Below, in pieces: positions 31,371 to 42,660 of a stretch of DNA of 64,000 bases. Made by a program: the position numbers and the translations under genes. Location of the stretch: positions 10,746,501 through 10,810,500 of the forward strand of contig CM069877.1 in assembly GCA_036172665.1 (NCBI GenBank), in the 5' to 3' direction. The DNA is from Prosopocoilus inquinatus. Lineage: Eukaryota > Arthropoda > Insecta > Coleoptera > Lucanidae. The notes under the pieces were generated by a model. That model ran no database searches. It was not told the origin of the DNA and saw only the letters and a list, made by a program, of their open reading frames with translations. The first letter of the stretch is position 1. Each line of letters opens with the position of its first letter.

Positions 31371-32150
31371 GGATGCGAGCGTTATCTGTGAAGGCCGACT
31401 GACTCAAATAGGCGAACGGCAGATGGCTCTGCTAATAATTCACTTTTAAGACCTCTCGATAAGTATACGGGTTCTAAATTCGGCGAACAACGCGCCAGCA
31501 GCTCGCGGTTAAATTGATTGCGAATTGAACAAGAGCTCGCTTGCATCTTCCAGTATCAAGGAAGAATAAAAAGAGCGCCATCTTGTTTAAGTCACGCAGA
31601 ACTCTATGATGTTTGTTTATAACCGGATGGTGAATTACGAGACGCTCAAAATATACAATTAGGATTAGGAGTTTAGGAATGGTGTGTTGTTTTAGAAGAA
31701 GAAGAAGAAGAAGAAAAAAGAACGCCATCTTGTTTAAGTCATATAGAACTCTGTGAGTGTGACGTTTGTTTATAACAAGATGGCGTATTATAAGACGCCC
31801 AAAATATACGTTTAGGAATTCGTGCTGCTATGTTGTAGATCACTTCTTATGAGGCTTATCTCTGTCTGCGTGAATACCCTGTTTTATCCGTAGTGACTGT
31901 TGGCATGTTATTAACGTTGTCCGGGGTTAGGGTCGAGCGAAGTATTTCAGTTGATATCGCGCAGTGTTTTTTTTGAGAACTCAACAGATGGCCTTAGTCC
32001 CTACTCTCTCACCAGCTATCGACCGCCAACCAACGAGGATCCATTCATTTCATCAACTCGGTCTTAAGACTTTAGCCAGCGCTTGTAAAAATTTGAAAAC
32101 AAAAGAAATACGAAGAAATATTTGATAACCTTTTAATTTAAAGTGACTAA
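31371..32150. repeat. Spacer with ~148-bp duplication and GAA microsatellite
   Basis: GCGCCATCTTGTTTAAGTCA near 31575 and CGCCATCTTGTTTAAGTCAT near 31722 mark two copies of a ~148-bp segment that also shares GTTTGTTTATAAC and AAAATATAC. Within each, CGCCATCTTGTT pairs with a later AACAAGATGGCG-like sequence, giving a hairpin. A (GAA)n tract lies at about 31697-31718. The rest of the stretch is unassigned. Confidence 0.6.
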
Positions 32151-32508
32151 AATTGCGGCAGAATCCAAATCGGGCTAAAATTCAATTTGCAATCCGAAAA
32201 TGCAATACTATACAGGGTGTCACCTTACATTCAAAAATGCGTCACTTTGATTTTGTAACGCGAGAACACGATGCTCAATCATTTTCCTGTAGTCGCCCAT
32301 CGAAACAGCGAGTATTTTCGCACAAATTTTCTAAGAAACGTTTTTTTCTAACTCCGACAACAAAAGAAGCACGGAGAGACGTTCTACTTTATTTTAACAT
32401 AAAATAACTCGAAAACTAATCACAGCAGACCTACGATGCGACCCATCAATTCGGGCTAAAATTCGATTTGCAATCCGAAAATGCAATAATATACAGGGTG
32501 TTCACGTG
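32151..32508 (+). repeat. TACAGGGTGTTCC satellite units
   Basis: Two unit cores near 32213 and 32494 in the plus orientation, opposite to the 29.8-30.9 kb block. Copy B of the LTR-like element interrupts the second one within its GTGTTC core. Confidence 0.85.
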
Positions 32509-32961
32509 TTAGTTCACGTGATTGATCGCGATTTAATTTTCGAGGGTGTAGTCGAGGATCCGACGCACGAAGAACTTTATATTTCCCAATTTATAAATAG
32601 ATATTGTAATGAATTGAAATCGTTATCCGAGAATTAATTGTAAGTAAAATGACCCTGAACAAACGAAGACTCGGATATTGCTAGCGCGGCAGTTTTAGTA
32701 ACGTGTGCCAAAACTAACCTCGGCTCTGCGAATCAAAACGCAGCAAAGACTGCATCATGTTGTTCTCACTCTAAAAAGTTACATATCTTTAAATACTTGA
32801 ACGCACCTTGGGGTTGTTAATGATAAAACCCCTAAATAAAAACCTTCCCTAACCTAAGTGATCAAATCATGTAAGTTAATTTATTATTTATTACAATAAA
32901 TACATTTATATTTTACTTAACTCTGAGTACGTCCCTAAACCCAAAATTACCGTAACAATAT
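32509..32961 (-). mobile_element. Solo-LTR-like element, copy B (inverted)
   Basis: Reverse complement of 30919-31370 with scattered substitutions, starting TTAGTTCACGTG and ending TACCGTAACA. The inverted identity extends past its ends into the adjacent satellite units (about 30640-30918 with about 32962-33200), so element and flank were inverted or copied together. Confidence 0.6.
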
Positions 32962-34825
32962 GAATGAAAAATTAAATGCGTCACCTTGGTTTCTAACTCG
33001 AAAATATATTCCTATAATTGCCATTCAAAACAGCGAGTAATTTTGTACAAAACATTTTTTCCTAACTCTGAAAACAAAAGAGGCACGGAAAAAGTTACTA
33101 TTTTCCTTTAATATATGAAATAACTCGAAAACTAATCACAGCAGACCTACGATGTGACCCATCAATTCGGGCTAAAATTCGATTTGCAATCCGAAAATGC
33201 AATAATATACAGGGCGTTCCAATAACAAATGCGACACTTTGGTTTGTATTTCGAAAACGCGAAGCTCAATTGTTTCTCTGTGTACGTCGTTCAAAATAAG
33301 AAGCAATTTTGTACAACTTTTGTAGGAAGCAATTTTTCCCAGCTCCTGAAACAGAAGAAGCACGAAGAAACAATCGATTCTCTTTTAATACGAAATAACT
33401 CTAAAACTATTTACGACAGACATATGATGCGACCCATCAATTCGGGCTAGAATTATATTAGCAATCCGAAAATGCAATAATATACAGGGTGTTCCAGTAA
33501 AAATATGGCACTTTGGTTTGTAACTCGAGAACGAGGTGCCGAAGGTCGTAATCAATTGGGATACAAACTTGAATTTCCCGCTTATCGAATTCATATGTGT
33601 ATTAAAATTTGATTTTCCCCCTTTTTAAATTGATTTGTAACTCGAGAACGCGATGCTTAATTGTTTTCATGTAGTTGCCGCACAAAACAGCAAGTAATTT
33701 TGTACAACTTACGTACTTTCGTACAATCTTTTTCCTAACGCCGAAAACAAAAGAAACACGAAGAAACATTCGATTTTCTTTTAATACGAAATAACTCTGA
33801 AACTAATCACCGCAGACCCATGATGCGACCCATCAGTTCAGGCTAAAATTTGATTCGCAATCCGAAAATGCAATAATATACAGCGTGTTCCATTAGAAAA
33901 TGCGTTACTTTGGTTTGTAATTCGAAAACGCGAAGCTCAATTGTTTCTCTGTGTACGTCGTTCAAAATAAGAAGCAATTTTGTACAACTTTTGTAGGAAG
34001 CAATTTTTCCCAGCTCCTGAAACAGAAGAGGCACGAAGAAACAATCGATTCTCTTTTAATACGAAATAACTCTAAAACTATTTACGACAGACATATGATG
34101 CGACCCATCAATTCGGGCTAGAATTATATTAGCAAAATGCAATAATATACAGGGTGTTCCAGTAAAAATATGGCACTTTGGTTTGTAACTCGAGAACGCG
34201 ATGCTAAAATGTTTTCCTGTAGTCGTCCAACAAAACAGCGAGTATTTTTGCACAACTTTTGTACGAAACATTTTTTCCAAACTCCGAAAACAAAAGATTG
34301 CAAGGAGAAACGTTTTATTTTATTTTAACATAAAAGAACTCGAAAACTAATCACAGCAGACCTATGATGCGACCCATCAATTCGGGCTAGAATTCGATTT
34401 GTAATCCAAAAATGCAGTAATATACAGGGTGTTCCACTAAAAAAATTATTTTGATTTTAAGTCCAGAAGGCGATGCTCAATTGTTTTTCTGTAATTTCCA
34501 TTCAAAACAGAGAGGAATTCTGCATGAATTTTGTACGAAACATTTTTTCCTAACTCTGAAAACAAAAGAGGCACGAAAACAGTTACTATTTTCTTTTAAT
34601 ACGAAATAACTCAAAAACTATGTACTTCAGACCTATGATGCGACCCATCAATTCGGGCTAAAATTCGATTTGCAATCCGAAAATGCAATAATATACAGGA
34701 TGTTCCAGTAAAAAATGCGAAACTTTGGTTTGTAACTCAAGAACGCGATGCTCAATTGTTTTCCTGCATATGTCGCTGAAAATAAGAAGTAATTTTGCAC
34801 AATTTTTGTAGGAAACAATTTTTCA
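32962..34825 (+). repeat. TACAGGGTGTTCC satellite array
   Basis: Units with ATACAGGGTGTTCC or variants near 33210, 33484, 33878, 34152, 34425 and 34697. Typical blocks are GATGCGACCCATCAATTCGG, GAAAATGCAATAATATACAG, AACTCGAAAACGCGATGCTC and AACTCCGAAAACAAAAGAGG. An AT-rich unit at 33535-33645 contains TTTCCCGC motifs like the 37-kb minisatellite. Confidence 0.9.
33534..34138. repeat. Segmental duplication, copy 1
   Basis: About 600 bp starting AGGTGCCGAAGGTCGTAATC is almost identical to 35951-36570, including a rare AATTCATATGTGT segment and two successive satellite units with the same variants. The duplication distance is about 2.42 kb. Confidence 0.8.
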
Positions 34826-34850
34826 CAACCCAAAATTACCGTAACAATAT

Positions 34851-35950
34851 AAATTAAAAATCTTCAACTCGCCGCCAGCTTATCAGTTGTTCTTTTTTTT
34901 TAAATCATGATATATGATATCCCATCGCCATGCGTCACTTCAAAATCTTGCTGTGACATATACAATCGCCAAGTGACTCATACACGCATCAACTTTGAGC
35001 ACTTGAAGTCACTTTTCGATTCTTTTCAGGACTCGAACCCACTTTACTTAAATACTTAATGAACCCTCCAGTTCGGACTATTTATCATTTTCATAACGCG
35101 GCGCCGCGCCGTCGACTTTCGTAGTTCGGATTAAATTAACTGTCTTGTAACTTTTAAAATTCCATCCACCGCCGAAATTGCTTACAAGGTAACGGCGAAG
35201 TTTTATTTGCCGGGCAACTTCCTTTATTAAAAACTTCGCGGGGGCGGGGGTTACTCATTATGTCGGACGATTAATCACGATTTTTCTCGATTAGGGGGAA
35301 ACACCGCGCTCGTTTTCTGAAGCCGAGCACGCGACATGTGTGAATCCACGTTTCAATCCCATCCCAAAAAAGGTCAATTGTTTTAATTTCGTTTTGCTTT
35401 CAAAGACAATACACATGTTGTGGTTTTGGATTTCGTCTGCGTAGAGGCCGTTCACCTTCGACCTCGGTGAAATTGACAATGCGTATTAGTTCAACTATTT
35501 ACTACCTCTTGTTTAGAAACTTGTTAAGAGAATCGGGCGGGGGTGAATGATGAGAATTTACCCTGCCGTTATCACCGGGGGTTTTGTTTACGTTAGAAAT
35601 CACCAAAACTTTCCAGAACTCTGCCCCGACAAGAGTCACCTTTCATTTATTACTAGGATAGATCACTAGGGTGACTCAAGTTGCCTACTATCCAGGATAG
35701 GGGCAAGATATTTCCCAATTGTTTGATGGGGGTGGATGTTCCTCTATTTTTATGCGTTGATAGTTTAATAATAATTATCGCATCACTGATTGCAATTTAT
35801 AAAAAAATCTAACTTTTAAATAAAAATAAAATAAAAATACGTTTTGCTCCTGCACTGTTGGAAAGTTGTCCCGGACGTTGACAAAATTGAACGAACGAAT
35901 CATTTTCAAATTTCGCGCTTTTTAAAATTTAGTTCGCCCCCATTCGGGAG
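34851..35950. other. Non-repetitive GC-richer DNA
   Basis: Unique-looking DNA with CpG stretches (35090-35120, 35235-35260, 35530-35590). A 62-codon minus-strand frame at 35291-35479 has no domain. Candidate conserved non-coding DNA. Confidence 0.3.
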
Positions 35951-36570
35951 GCTCGAGGTGCCGAAGGTCGTAATCAATTGGGATACAAACTTGAATTTCC
36001 CGCTTATCGAATTCATATGTGTCCTAAAATTTGATTTTCCCGCCTTTTTAAATCGATGAGATTACTTTGACTTGTAACTCGAGACCGCGATGCTTAATTG
36101 TTTTCATGTAGTCGCCGCACAAAACAGCAAGTAATTTCGTACAACTTACGTACTTTCGTACAATCTTTTTCCTAACGCCGAAAACAAAAGAAACACGAAG
36201 AAACATTCCATTTTCTTTTAATACGAAATAACTCTGAAACTAATCACCGCAGACCCATGATGCGACCCATCAATTCAGGCTAAAATTTGATTCGCAATCC
36301 GAAAATGCAATAATATACAGGGTGTTCCATTAGAAAATGCGTTACTTTGGTTTGTAATTCGAAAACGCGAAGCTCAATTGTTTCTCTGTGTACGTCGTTC
36401 AAAATAAGAAGCAATTTTGTACAACTCTTGTAGGAAGCAATTTTTCCCAGCTCCTGAAACAGAAGAGGCACGAAGAAACAATCGATTTTCTTTTAATACG
36501 AAATAACTCTAAAACTATTTACGACAGACATATGATGCGACCCATCAATTCGAGCTAGAATTAGACTAGC
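35951..36570. repeat. Segmental duplication, copy 2
   Basis: Second copy of 33534-34138. It has TTTCCCGCCTTTTTAAA where copy 1 has a shortened form. It joins unique DNA on its left, which gives the breakpoint of the duplication. Confidence 0.8.
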
Positions 36571-37075
36571 AATCCGAAATATATATATATATAAATAGCA
36601 ATAATATACAGGGTGTTCCAGTAAAAATACGGCACTTTGGTTTTTAACTCGAGAACGCGACGCTCAATCGTTTTCCTGTGGTCGCCTCTCAAAACAGCGA
36701 GTATTTTTGCACACCTTTTGTACGAAACATTTTTTCCCAACTCCGAAAACAAAAGAGGTACGGAGAAACTCCCTATTTTATTTTAATATAAAATAACTCG
36801 AGAACTAATCACAGCAGACCTATGATGCGACCCATCAATTCGGACTAAAATTCGATTTGCAATCCGAAAATGCAATAATATACAGGGTGTTCCATTAAAA
36901 AATGCGTAACTTTAGTTTGTAACTCGAAAACGCGATGCTTCATTGTTTTTCTGTAGATGTCGTTCAAAATAAGAAATAATTTCGCATTGATTTTGTAGGA
37001 AACAATTTTTCCCATCTCTAAAAGCAAAGGTAGTACGAAGAGACATTCGATTTTCTTTTAAAACGAATTTTAAAA
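36571..37075 (+). repeat. TACAGGGTGTTCC satellite array, end of block
   Basis: Unit cores near 36606 and 36888 follow the one at 36315 inside the duplication. An (AT)n microsatellite lies at about 36580-36592. The array ends where the TTTCCCGCC minisatellite starts. Confidence 0.9.
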
Positions 37076-38480
37076 ACAATGAACCTTGAAAACCGATTTA
37101 AATTTCCCGCCTTTGAAATTGGATGCGTTCAGATTTGAATTTCCTGTCCCTGAGGGACGACGAAATTTGAAGACGGATTTGAATTTCCCGCTCTCGAAAG
37201 TGCACTAAATTCGAAAATCTATTTTTTCAGCCTTCGAAAATGGATTGAATTTTCCGCCCTTGAAAATGGAGGCGTTCAAAATTAAATCTCCCACTTATAT
37301 AAATGGATGAATTTTGGAAACAGTTTAGATTTCCTGCCTTTAAAAATTATAAAACTCGAAAACCGATATAAATTTTCCGTCTTTGAAATTGGATGCGTTC
37401 CAGATTTTAATTTCCTATCTTTGATGGGGAACGAACATTTGAAATTTGATTTAAATTACGCGCCCTCGAAAACGCATTAAAATTTTAGAACCGAGTCTTT
37501 GAAAACGAATGCGTTTAGATTTAATTTCCTGCCTTTTAGAATGGATACGTTCAGAATTAAATCTCCCGCCTACGAAAACAGATGAACTTGGAAAACCGAT
37601 TTAAATTTCCCGCTTTTAAAAACGATAAAACTTAAGGACTGTTTAAATTTGCTGCCTTTGAAATTGAATGCGTTCAGATTTGAATTTCCTGCCTTCGATG
37701 GGGGACGAAATTTGAAAATGGATTTAAATTTCCCGCCCTCAAAATGCATGGAATTTAAAAACCGTTTTGAGGCTTTCTGCCTTTGGAAACGGGTGCGTTC
37801 AGAATTAAATCTCCCGCCTTTGAAAATGGACGCGTTCAGAATTAAATCTCCCGCCTACGAAAATAGATGAATTTTGAATACCGATTTAAATTTCCCGCCT
37901 TTAAAAACGATAAAACTTCAAAAGCGATTTAAATTTCCCGTCTTTGAAATTGGACGGGTTCAGAAATAAATCTCCCGCCTGTAAAAATAGATCAATTTTA
38001 AAAACCGATTTAAATTTCCCGCCTTTAAAAACGATAAGACTTGAAAGGCGATTTAAATTTCCCGCTCTTGAAATTGGATGCGTTCAGATTTGAATCGCCT
38101 ACGAGGGGTGATATTTGAAAACGGATTTAAATTTCCTGCCCCCAAAAATATATTAAAATTTGAGGCTTTCCGCCTTTGGAAACGGATGCGTTCAGAATTA
38201 AATTTTCCGCCTTTGAAAATGGATGCGTTCAGAATTAAATTTCCAGCCTTTGAAAATGGCTGCGTTCAGAATTCAATCGCTCGCCTTTGAAAAGTGAGGA
38301 AGTTTGAAAATCGATTGAAAATGGATGAGTTCAGAAATAAATTTCTCGCTTTTAAAAAAATGCCGAAACTTAAAAGTCGATTTAAATTGCCCGCCTTTGA
38401 CAAATGGCTGCGTTCAGATTTGAACTTCCCGTCTCTGAAAAGCGATCAAATTTGAAACCCGACACTCTCGTAAATTAACG
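37076..38480. repeat. TTTCCCGCC minisatellite
   Basis: A dense array of ~30-45-bp modules of the form ATTTAAATTTCCCGCC, TTTGAAA(T/A)TGGATGCG and TTCAGAATTAAA, arranged in a looser higher-order pattern. TTTCCCGC-type modules occur near 37107, 37183, 37603, 37730, 37892, 38014 and 38058. Frames of 70-73 codons are repeat read-through. Confidence 0.85.
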
Positions 38481-38935
38481 AATAATGACGATCAGTTTTA
38501 AAGTTTCGAGTTTCTTTTCTCCGAAATGAGTTCCTCTCGAGTTGATTAAACTATGACCTGACAAATTAAGCAAGGAAAACATTTGCTCTTTCGGAGTCAA
38601 ATATTTCTCGAGAGCGCGGCGGGAAGGAAAAGTTCGTCGCTAATTGAAAAGGACAGAAGTTTTAATTTTGGGCCAACAGTGGAACGTCGGGAATTCCCCA
38701 GGTACGGAGCCGTCAACTCGTGTTGTTCTTTTACGGGCAGCGGCCCGAGGAGCGAACGAGGAACTCGGAGGAGAGACGTCTCTGTTTGTTTTGCGCGTTT
38801 TATTAAATCACCTCTCGATTCTATTCAAGGTCCCTGATGAGACGAACGTGAACGAGAAGAAAAAAGAAGCCGGCGACGAGTTAGGAAAATACAAAACCGT
38901 TTCAAAGAGGAAAATAATTTAAAAAAAAAATGTGC
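38481..38935. other. Non-repetitive GC-richer islet
   Basis: Unique DNA with a perfect palindromic GGGAATTCCC at 38689-38698. Two overlapping plus-strand frames (38583-38837, 84 codons, and 38644-38922, 92 codons) have no recognised domain. A regulatory islet is possible. Confidence 0.35.
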
Positions 38936-39440
38936 ATATAATAGAAAAATTGAAAACTTAAGAATTTGAAAAAAGTTAGGTAGAGACCGGTTGAATTAGA
39001 TTGATCCTGACGTTAGTTGATTTTTTTTAATTTATACTTTTCTTCTTTTTTTATCTTCATTTTTAATCTTTTATTTGTGCTCAATGAAGTTAGGTTGATG
39101 TCAGTTGGGTTAGATTGACCTTGAACTTGACTTGAATCCATAAATTTTAACAACTTTCTTACTTTTAATTTTCTCTTAAATATTTTACTTGTGTAGAATG
39201 GGCACAACATAAGTTGGGTGAATTCAGTTGACCTTGAGATTTGTTGAGGTTCATTTTAATTCGATTTAAACTTTTTACTTAGGTTGAGTTGAGTTAGGTT
39301 GAGTGCAATTAGTTTCATTTCATTTTTTTGTTTTAAAATTATAGTTTTTTTTTTGTTTGGGTTAAATAGAATCGAATTCAGTTGTTAGTTCGAGTTTGGT
39401 TGACCAAGGCGATTTGTTGAGTTTAATTTATTTACACATT
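38936..39440. repeat. TTGACCT-family degenerate repeat
   Basis: GTTGGGTTAGATTGACCTTG, GTTGACCTTGAGATTTGTTG and similar motifs recur at irregular ~60-130-bp spacing. Same family and orientation as 1-330. Confidence 0.6.
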
Positions 39441-39679
39441 ATCTTTTACCATCGTCTTCGTTGCTAGAATAATTCTATTCGAAAAACATCAAATGATCTC
39501 ACGCTTTGTCTTTTAACTCAGACGCTTTCTTGCATTCGTTTTAAAATACTCCGGCCAGAAAATAGTGTAAAATTCTGGAAGCATCGACACTCCTTTGTGG
39601 TTTTAAACAAATAATATCATTCGGAGTTTCTATTTTTAGATGGGATTGCGTCATCTTTTGTATCGTATCGTAAAATATT

Positions 39680-39816
39680 GGGCGCGTTCAGGGACGCTCA
39701 GCGGCTGAGTTGCTTACTCAGCAATCGTTTGTGATTGGCTCACATTAAGGCAATAGCCAATCACAAACGACTGCTAAGTAAGCAACTCAGCCGCTGAGCG
39801 TCTACTGAACGCGCCC
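39680..39816. mobile_element. Foldback MITE with GGGCGCGTTCA ends
   Basis: Arms 39680-39740 and 39755-39816 are near-perfect inverted repeats (GGGCGCGTTCAG, CGCTCAGCGGCTGAGTTGCT, GTTTGTGATTGGCT) around a 14-nt centre. ATT abuts both ends, so a short target duplication is possible. The high arm identity implies recent activity. Confidence 0.8.
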
Positions 39817-39829
39817 ATTATTCCATGTG

Positions 39830-40620
39830 GACAGACTATCATAAAATTTCCGCCGTCGTCTATTTTTTTTTTAATTGAACTAATCTATGTGAATTATAGG
39901 TTTTTGCAAGTTAATGTTTCGGCTGAAAGATTAATTTGGTTTCGCTCTTGACCTTTAACGCCATTGGTTTTTCTTTACGTCACGTTGATACTCGTTGGTT
40001 CAGGCAGTTGTCATCATGTTTTTAGTTCGTGCAAACTCTTCTCTCGTACGTTCAGGGGCATGGCTAGTTTTACTTTATTGACTCTTTCTGTGCGGATAGT
40101 CAGTCAGTCTTTTGGTGATATCCTTAGCGCCTAGTGGAGATGTTTGTGGGGAACGTCGTGGCCGTCCTGAAGGTCGGTTCACATTTTGATTACTGTTGAG
40201 TACCTTCGAGGGAGAGTTTCCTGATCGTACGATGCGACGTTTCGTCAGTTCTGACTTGGCGTTGCTGGAAGAATAAGCTAAGAGTTACTCTCAAGTCTCA
40301 TTCTTTAAGATCAGGACAAGTATGTTTGTGACTGTTGCTCTCTCTGTCGTGCAGGTTATTATTGTCAAATTTTCCTTCCCTTACAGTCTTTCAATTTTGG
40401 TTTGGGCCAAAAATCGTTAGCGTTGTGGCCTTATGCCGACTTTCACTGTATTCGCATTTAATGTTGCTTTGTACGCGTCACGCTAAACATTTTATTTGTA
40501 TTTAACGATTGCTTTGGGTGCTTCACGCCAAATATATTTAGATTCAAGTTCAGTCTTTTGTAAAACTGGTGACGGATCCGCCAATGGTTGATGTAAATGG
40601 TTTGAAAGATATGTTTGTTG
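39830..40620 (-). mobile_element. LTR-element leader-like segment (inverted homologue of 46.1 kb)
   Basis: The reverse complement of about 40400-40600 matches about 46130-46290: CCA.TGGCGGATCCGTCA, CAGTTT.ACAAA, TTGGCGTGAAGC.CCCAAA and AAGGCC..AACGC in the same order. A TCAGTCAGT initiator-like sequence lies near 40106. With the primer binding site at 45.7 kb, this suggests two copies of one LTR-element leader in opposite orientation. Assignment remains inferential. Confidence 0.4.
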
Positions 40621-41109
40621 TCGATAGCTCTTTACAACAAAAAACAAATCTATTATCACGGCTTTACAGTTTTTAAATTTATGATTAATTTGCATTCACT
40701 ATACCCGCAAAGAGTAGATCTAACTATGACCTATTTCATCTTCTTAATGATTCGAATCTTCCAGCAATCACATATAAAATAAATTAGAAATTAAACCGCG
40801 AAATGTAGTATTGTGACGCCGAAACAGAACACGTGCAAGGTAAGCCTTGAAGAAGAGCATCTTGTTGTCCGATTCTCGGAACTTAACGGCTGCGTCTCGG
40901 CTTCACAAAAAACGGAGCGAGATGTACCTGCAAGGCAGACAATAATTATATTACAGTCGACTATGCAATCGTTGGGCAACTTTCCATGCGTTTGCGCGAC
41001 GTCCCTCAACCATCACAGAAATCGGGTAGGAAAACCCTTTAAAAGATGTTGCCGAGCATCTAAAGTTCATGAAGTACGGGGAGGAGTTCCTCAATTTTAC
41101 GTTCTTTAA
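40621..41109. other. Left flank of the hAT insertion
   Basis: Unique-looking DNA. A 98-codon plus-strand frame (40813-41109) has no recognised domain. On the minus strand, a short frame here joins the one right of the hAT element if the element and one target duplicate are ignored (see 42452-42660). Confidence 0.3.
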
Positions 41110-41117
41110 GTTTAAGC

Positions 41118-42443
41118 CAGTGGCGGCTCGTCGGGGTGGGCAAGATGGGCAGTGCCCACCCTGTTAGAAAATTCGTAGAAAATAAAAGACGATAATACAA
41201 TTAAAAAAAAAACAAAATAAGAAATTAACGTCGAAGTACAGTACATAAAACAAAAGATTACAACTGAGAAGAAAAATAATTAAAAAGCAGCAAAATGTGA
41301 AAAATTAAATTGACAAAAACAAACAAAAATGAAATACAAAAGCATAAAATGAATGAAAAAAAAAGCAGATACCAAGATTTTAGAAACTTTTGGTTTGTCA
41401 ACTTTCAGACACTGTTTCACTTTGAAAACGTCGCATTTATTTTAATTACAAACATAGGAGAAAGGAACAAAAGAAATTTCAAGCAAGGAACAAAGGCAAC
41501 CGAAGAACAATATAGACAAAAAAAAAACTAATTGTAACTTGCCGAATTGTAACTTCAAAAAAAAAAAAGAAAGGAAGCCTGCAAAAAAAAATTAGAAATG
41601 AAAGAGAAATAAAAGAAACGCAAAAAAACAAAAGAAGATCGACGACATCAAGCCGAACCAATCATTAGCCGAACTAAAAACAACAATTTTCTGTTTAGAG
41701 AATTCGTAGAAAATAAAAGCAAACTGCAAAAAAATCGATAATAACATTTAAAGAAAAATCAAAATAAAAAATTAACGACGAGATACAGCACATAAAACAA
41801 CAAACAGCACACAACTGAGAAGAAAAATAATAAAAAACAATTAAATGTGAAAAAGTAAATTGATCAAAATAACCAAAAAAAGAAATATAAAAGAGAAAAA
41901 ATGCATTTTTAAAAAGCGCAAAAGTACCACGATATTAAAATGAAAATTGACGAATTTTTTTTCAAATAAAACAAACTCGTAGGAAACAAAGGAGTACTGT
42001 AAAAATGAGCTGATAAAGTGCGAAAACAAAATAACGGTTTCCCCAAAAAAAAAAAAAAAAAACAAATAAGTGAAGAAACGGCGATCCCCCGGCCGAAACC
42101 TGGCAGGGAACAAACAACTAAACGAACGGCGAATAAAATACAAAAACAACAATTCTTTAAAACGAAAAAAAAAAACAAAAGAGAAAGGAAAAAATATGAA
42201 ACGAACCAAAAAAAAGAAACGAAATAAATCACATTCTATATTTTTTTTCTTTGCGTCGACTCTGCGGTGTTAAATTTTTGGATTATATTAGAAGTAAATT
42301 TTATTGAGGTGAGGACAACAAAAGTAGCCCAAATTAGGCATCCACACCAAACATGTCTAAAATGTAGCCCAAATGGCAGAATTTCGCCCAATTTGGCAAC
42401 TCTGGTTCGTTGCCCACTCATAGTAAATCCCGAGCCGCCACTG
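41118..42443. mobile_element. Non-autonomous hAT element
   Basis: Terminal inverted repeats are CAGTGGCGGCTCG (41118-41130) and CGAGCCGCCACTG (42431-42443), a 13-bp perfect match. They are flanked by an 8-bp target duplication GTTTAAGC (41110-41117) and GTTTAGGC (42444-42451), one mismatch. The 1.33-kb interior is A-rich, with an internal ~240-bp direct duplication (from about 41166 and from about 41698) sharing ATTCGTAGAAAATAAAAG and AACTGAGAAGAAAAATAAT. No transposase frame is present, so mobilisation would need a partner in trans. Confidence 0.85.
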
Positions 42444-42451
42444 GTTTAGGC

Positions 42452-42660
42452 AACGTTTTAAATATTTTTATCCCGCGCGTAGCTTCCGAACGGACAGGAG
42501 TCACCGCTAGGTGATCCACATTTTTCTGTTCCCGCAATTTTTTGTTTGTGACTAATGCAGGTGCAACTAAGTCAGCATTTTCTTCAAGGTTAGCAGCTGT
42601 GTATATTTCTGGATTGAAGTTCGTCGCGATAATTCTTGCACAAGGTGACAACGAGCGCGT
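42452..42660 (-). other. Unrecognised open frame interrupted by the hAT element
   Basis: The minus strand is open for ~70 codons here (with NLEENADLVAPALV and NVDHLAVTPV). If the hAT element plus one target copy is removed, the frame continues into the left flank for about 15 codons (LKERKIEELLPVLHEL) and then stops. I recognise no family. It could be an exon or retroelement fragment, or chance. Confidence 0.25.

Noticed and set aside
40813..41109. 98-codon plus-strand frame
   Set aside because: No domain recognised; the opposite strand also has an open frame across part of it, and neither is supported by splice or start signals.
41841..42232. 107-122-codon minus-strand frames
   Set aside because: Inside the A-rich interior of the non-autonomous hAT element; Phe-rich low complexity.
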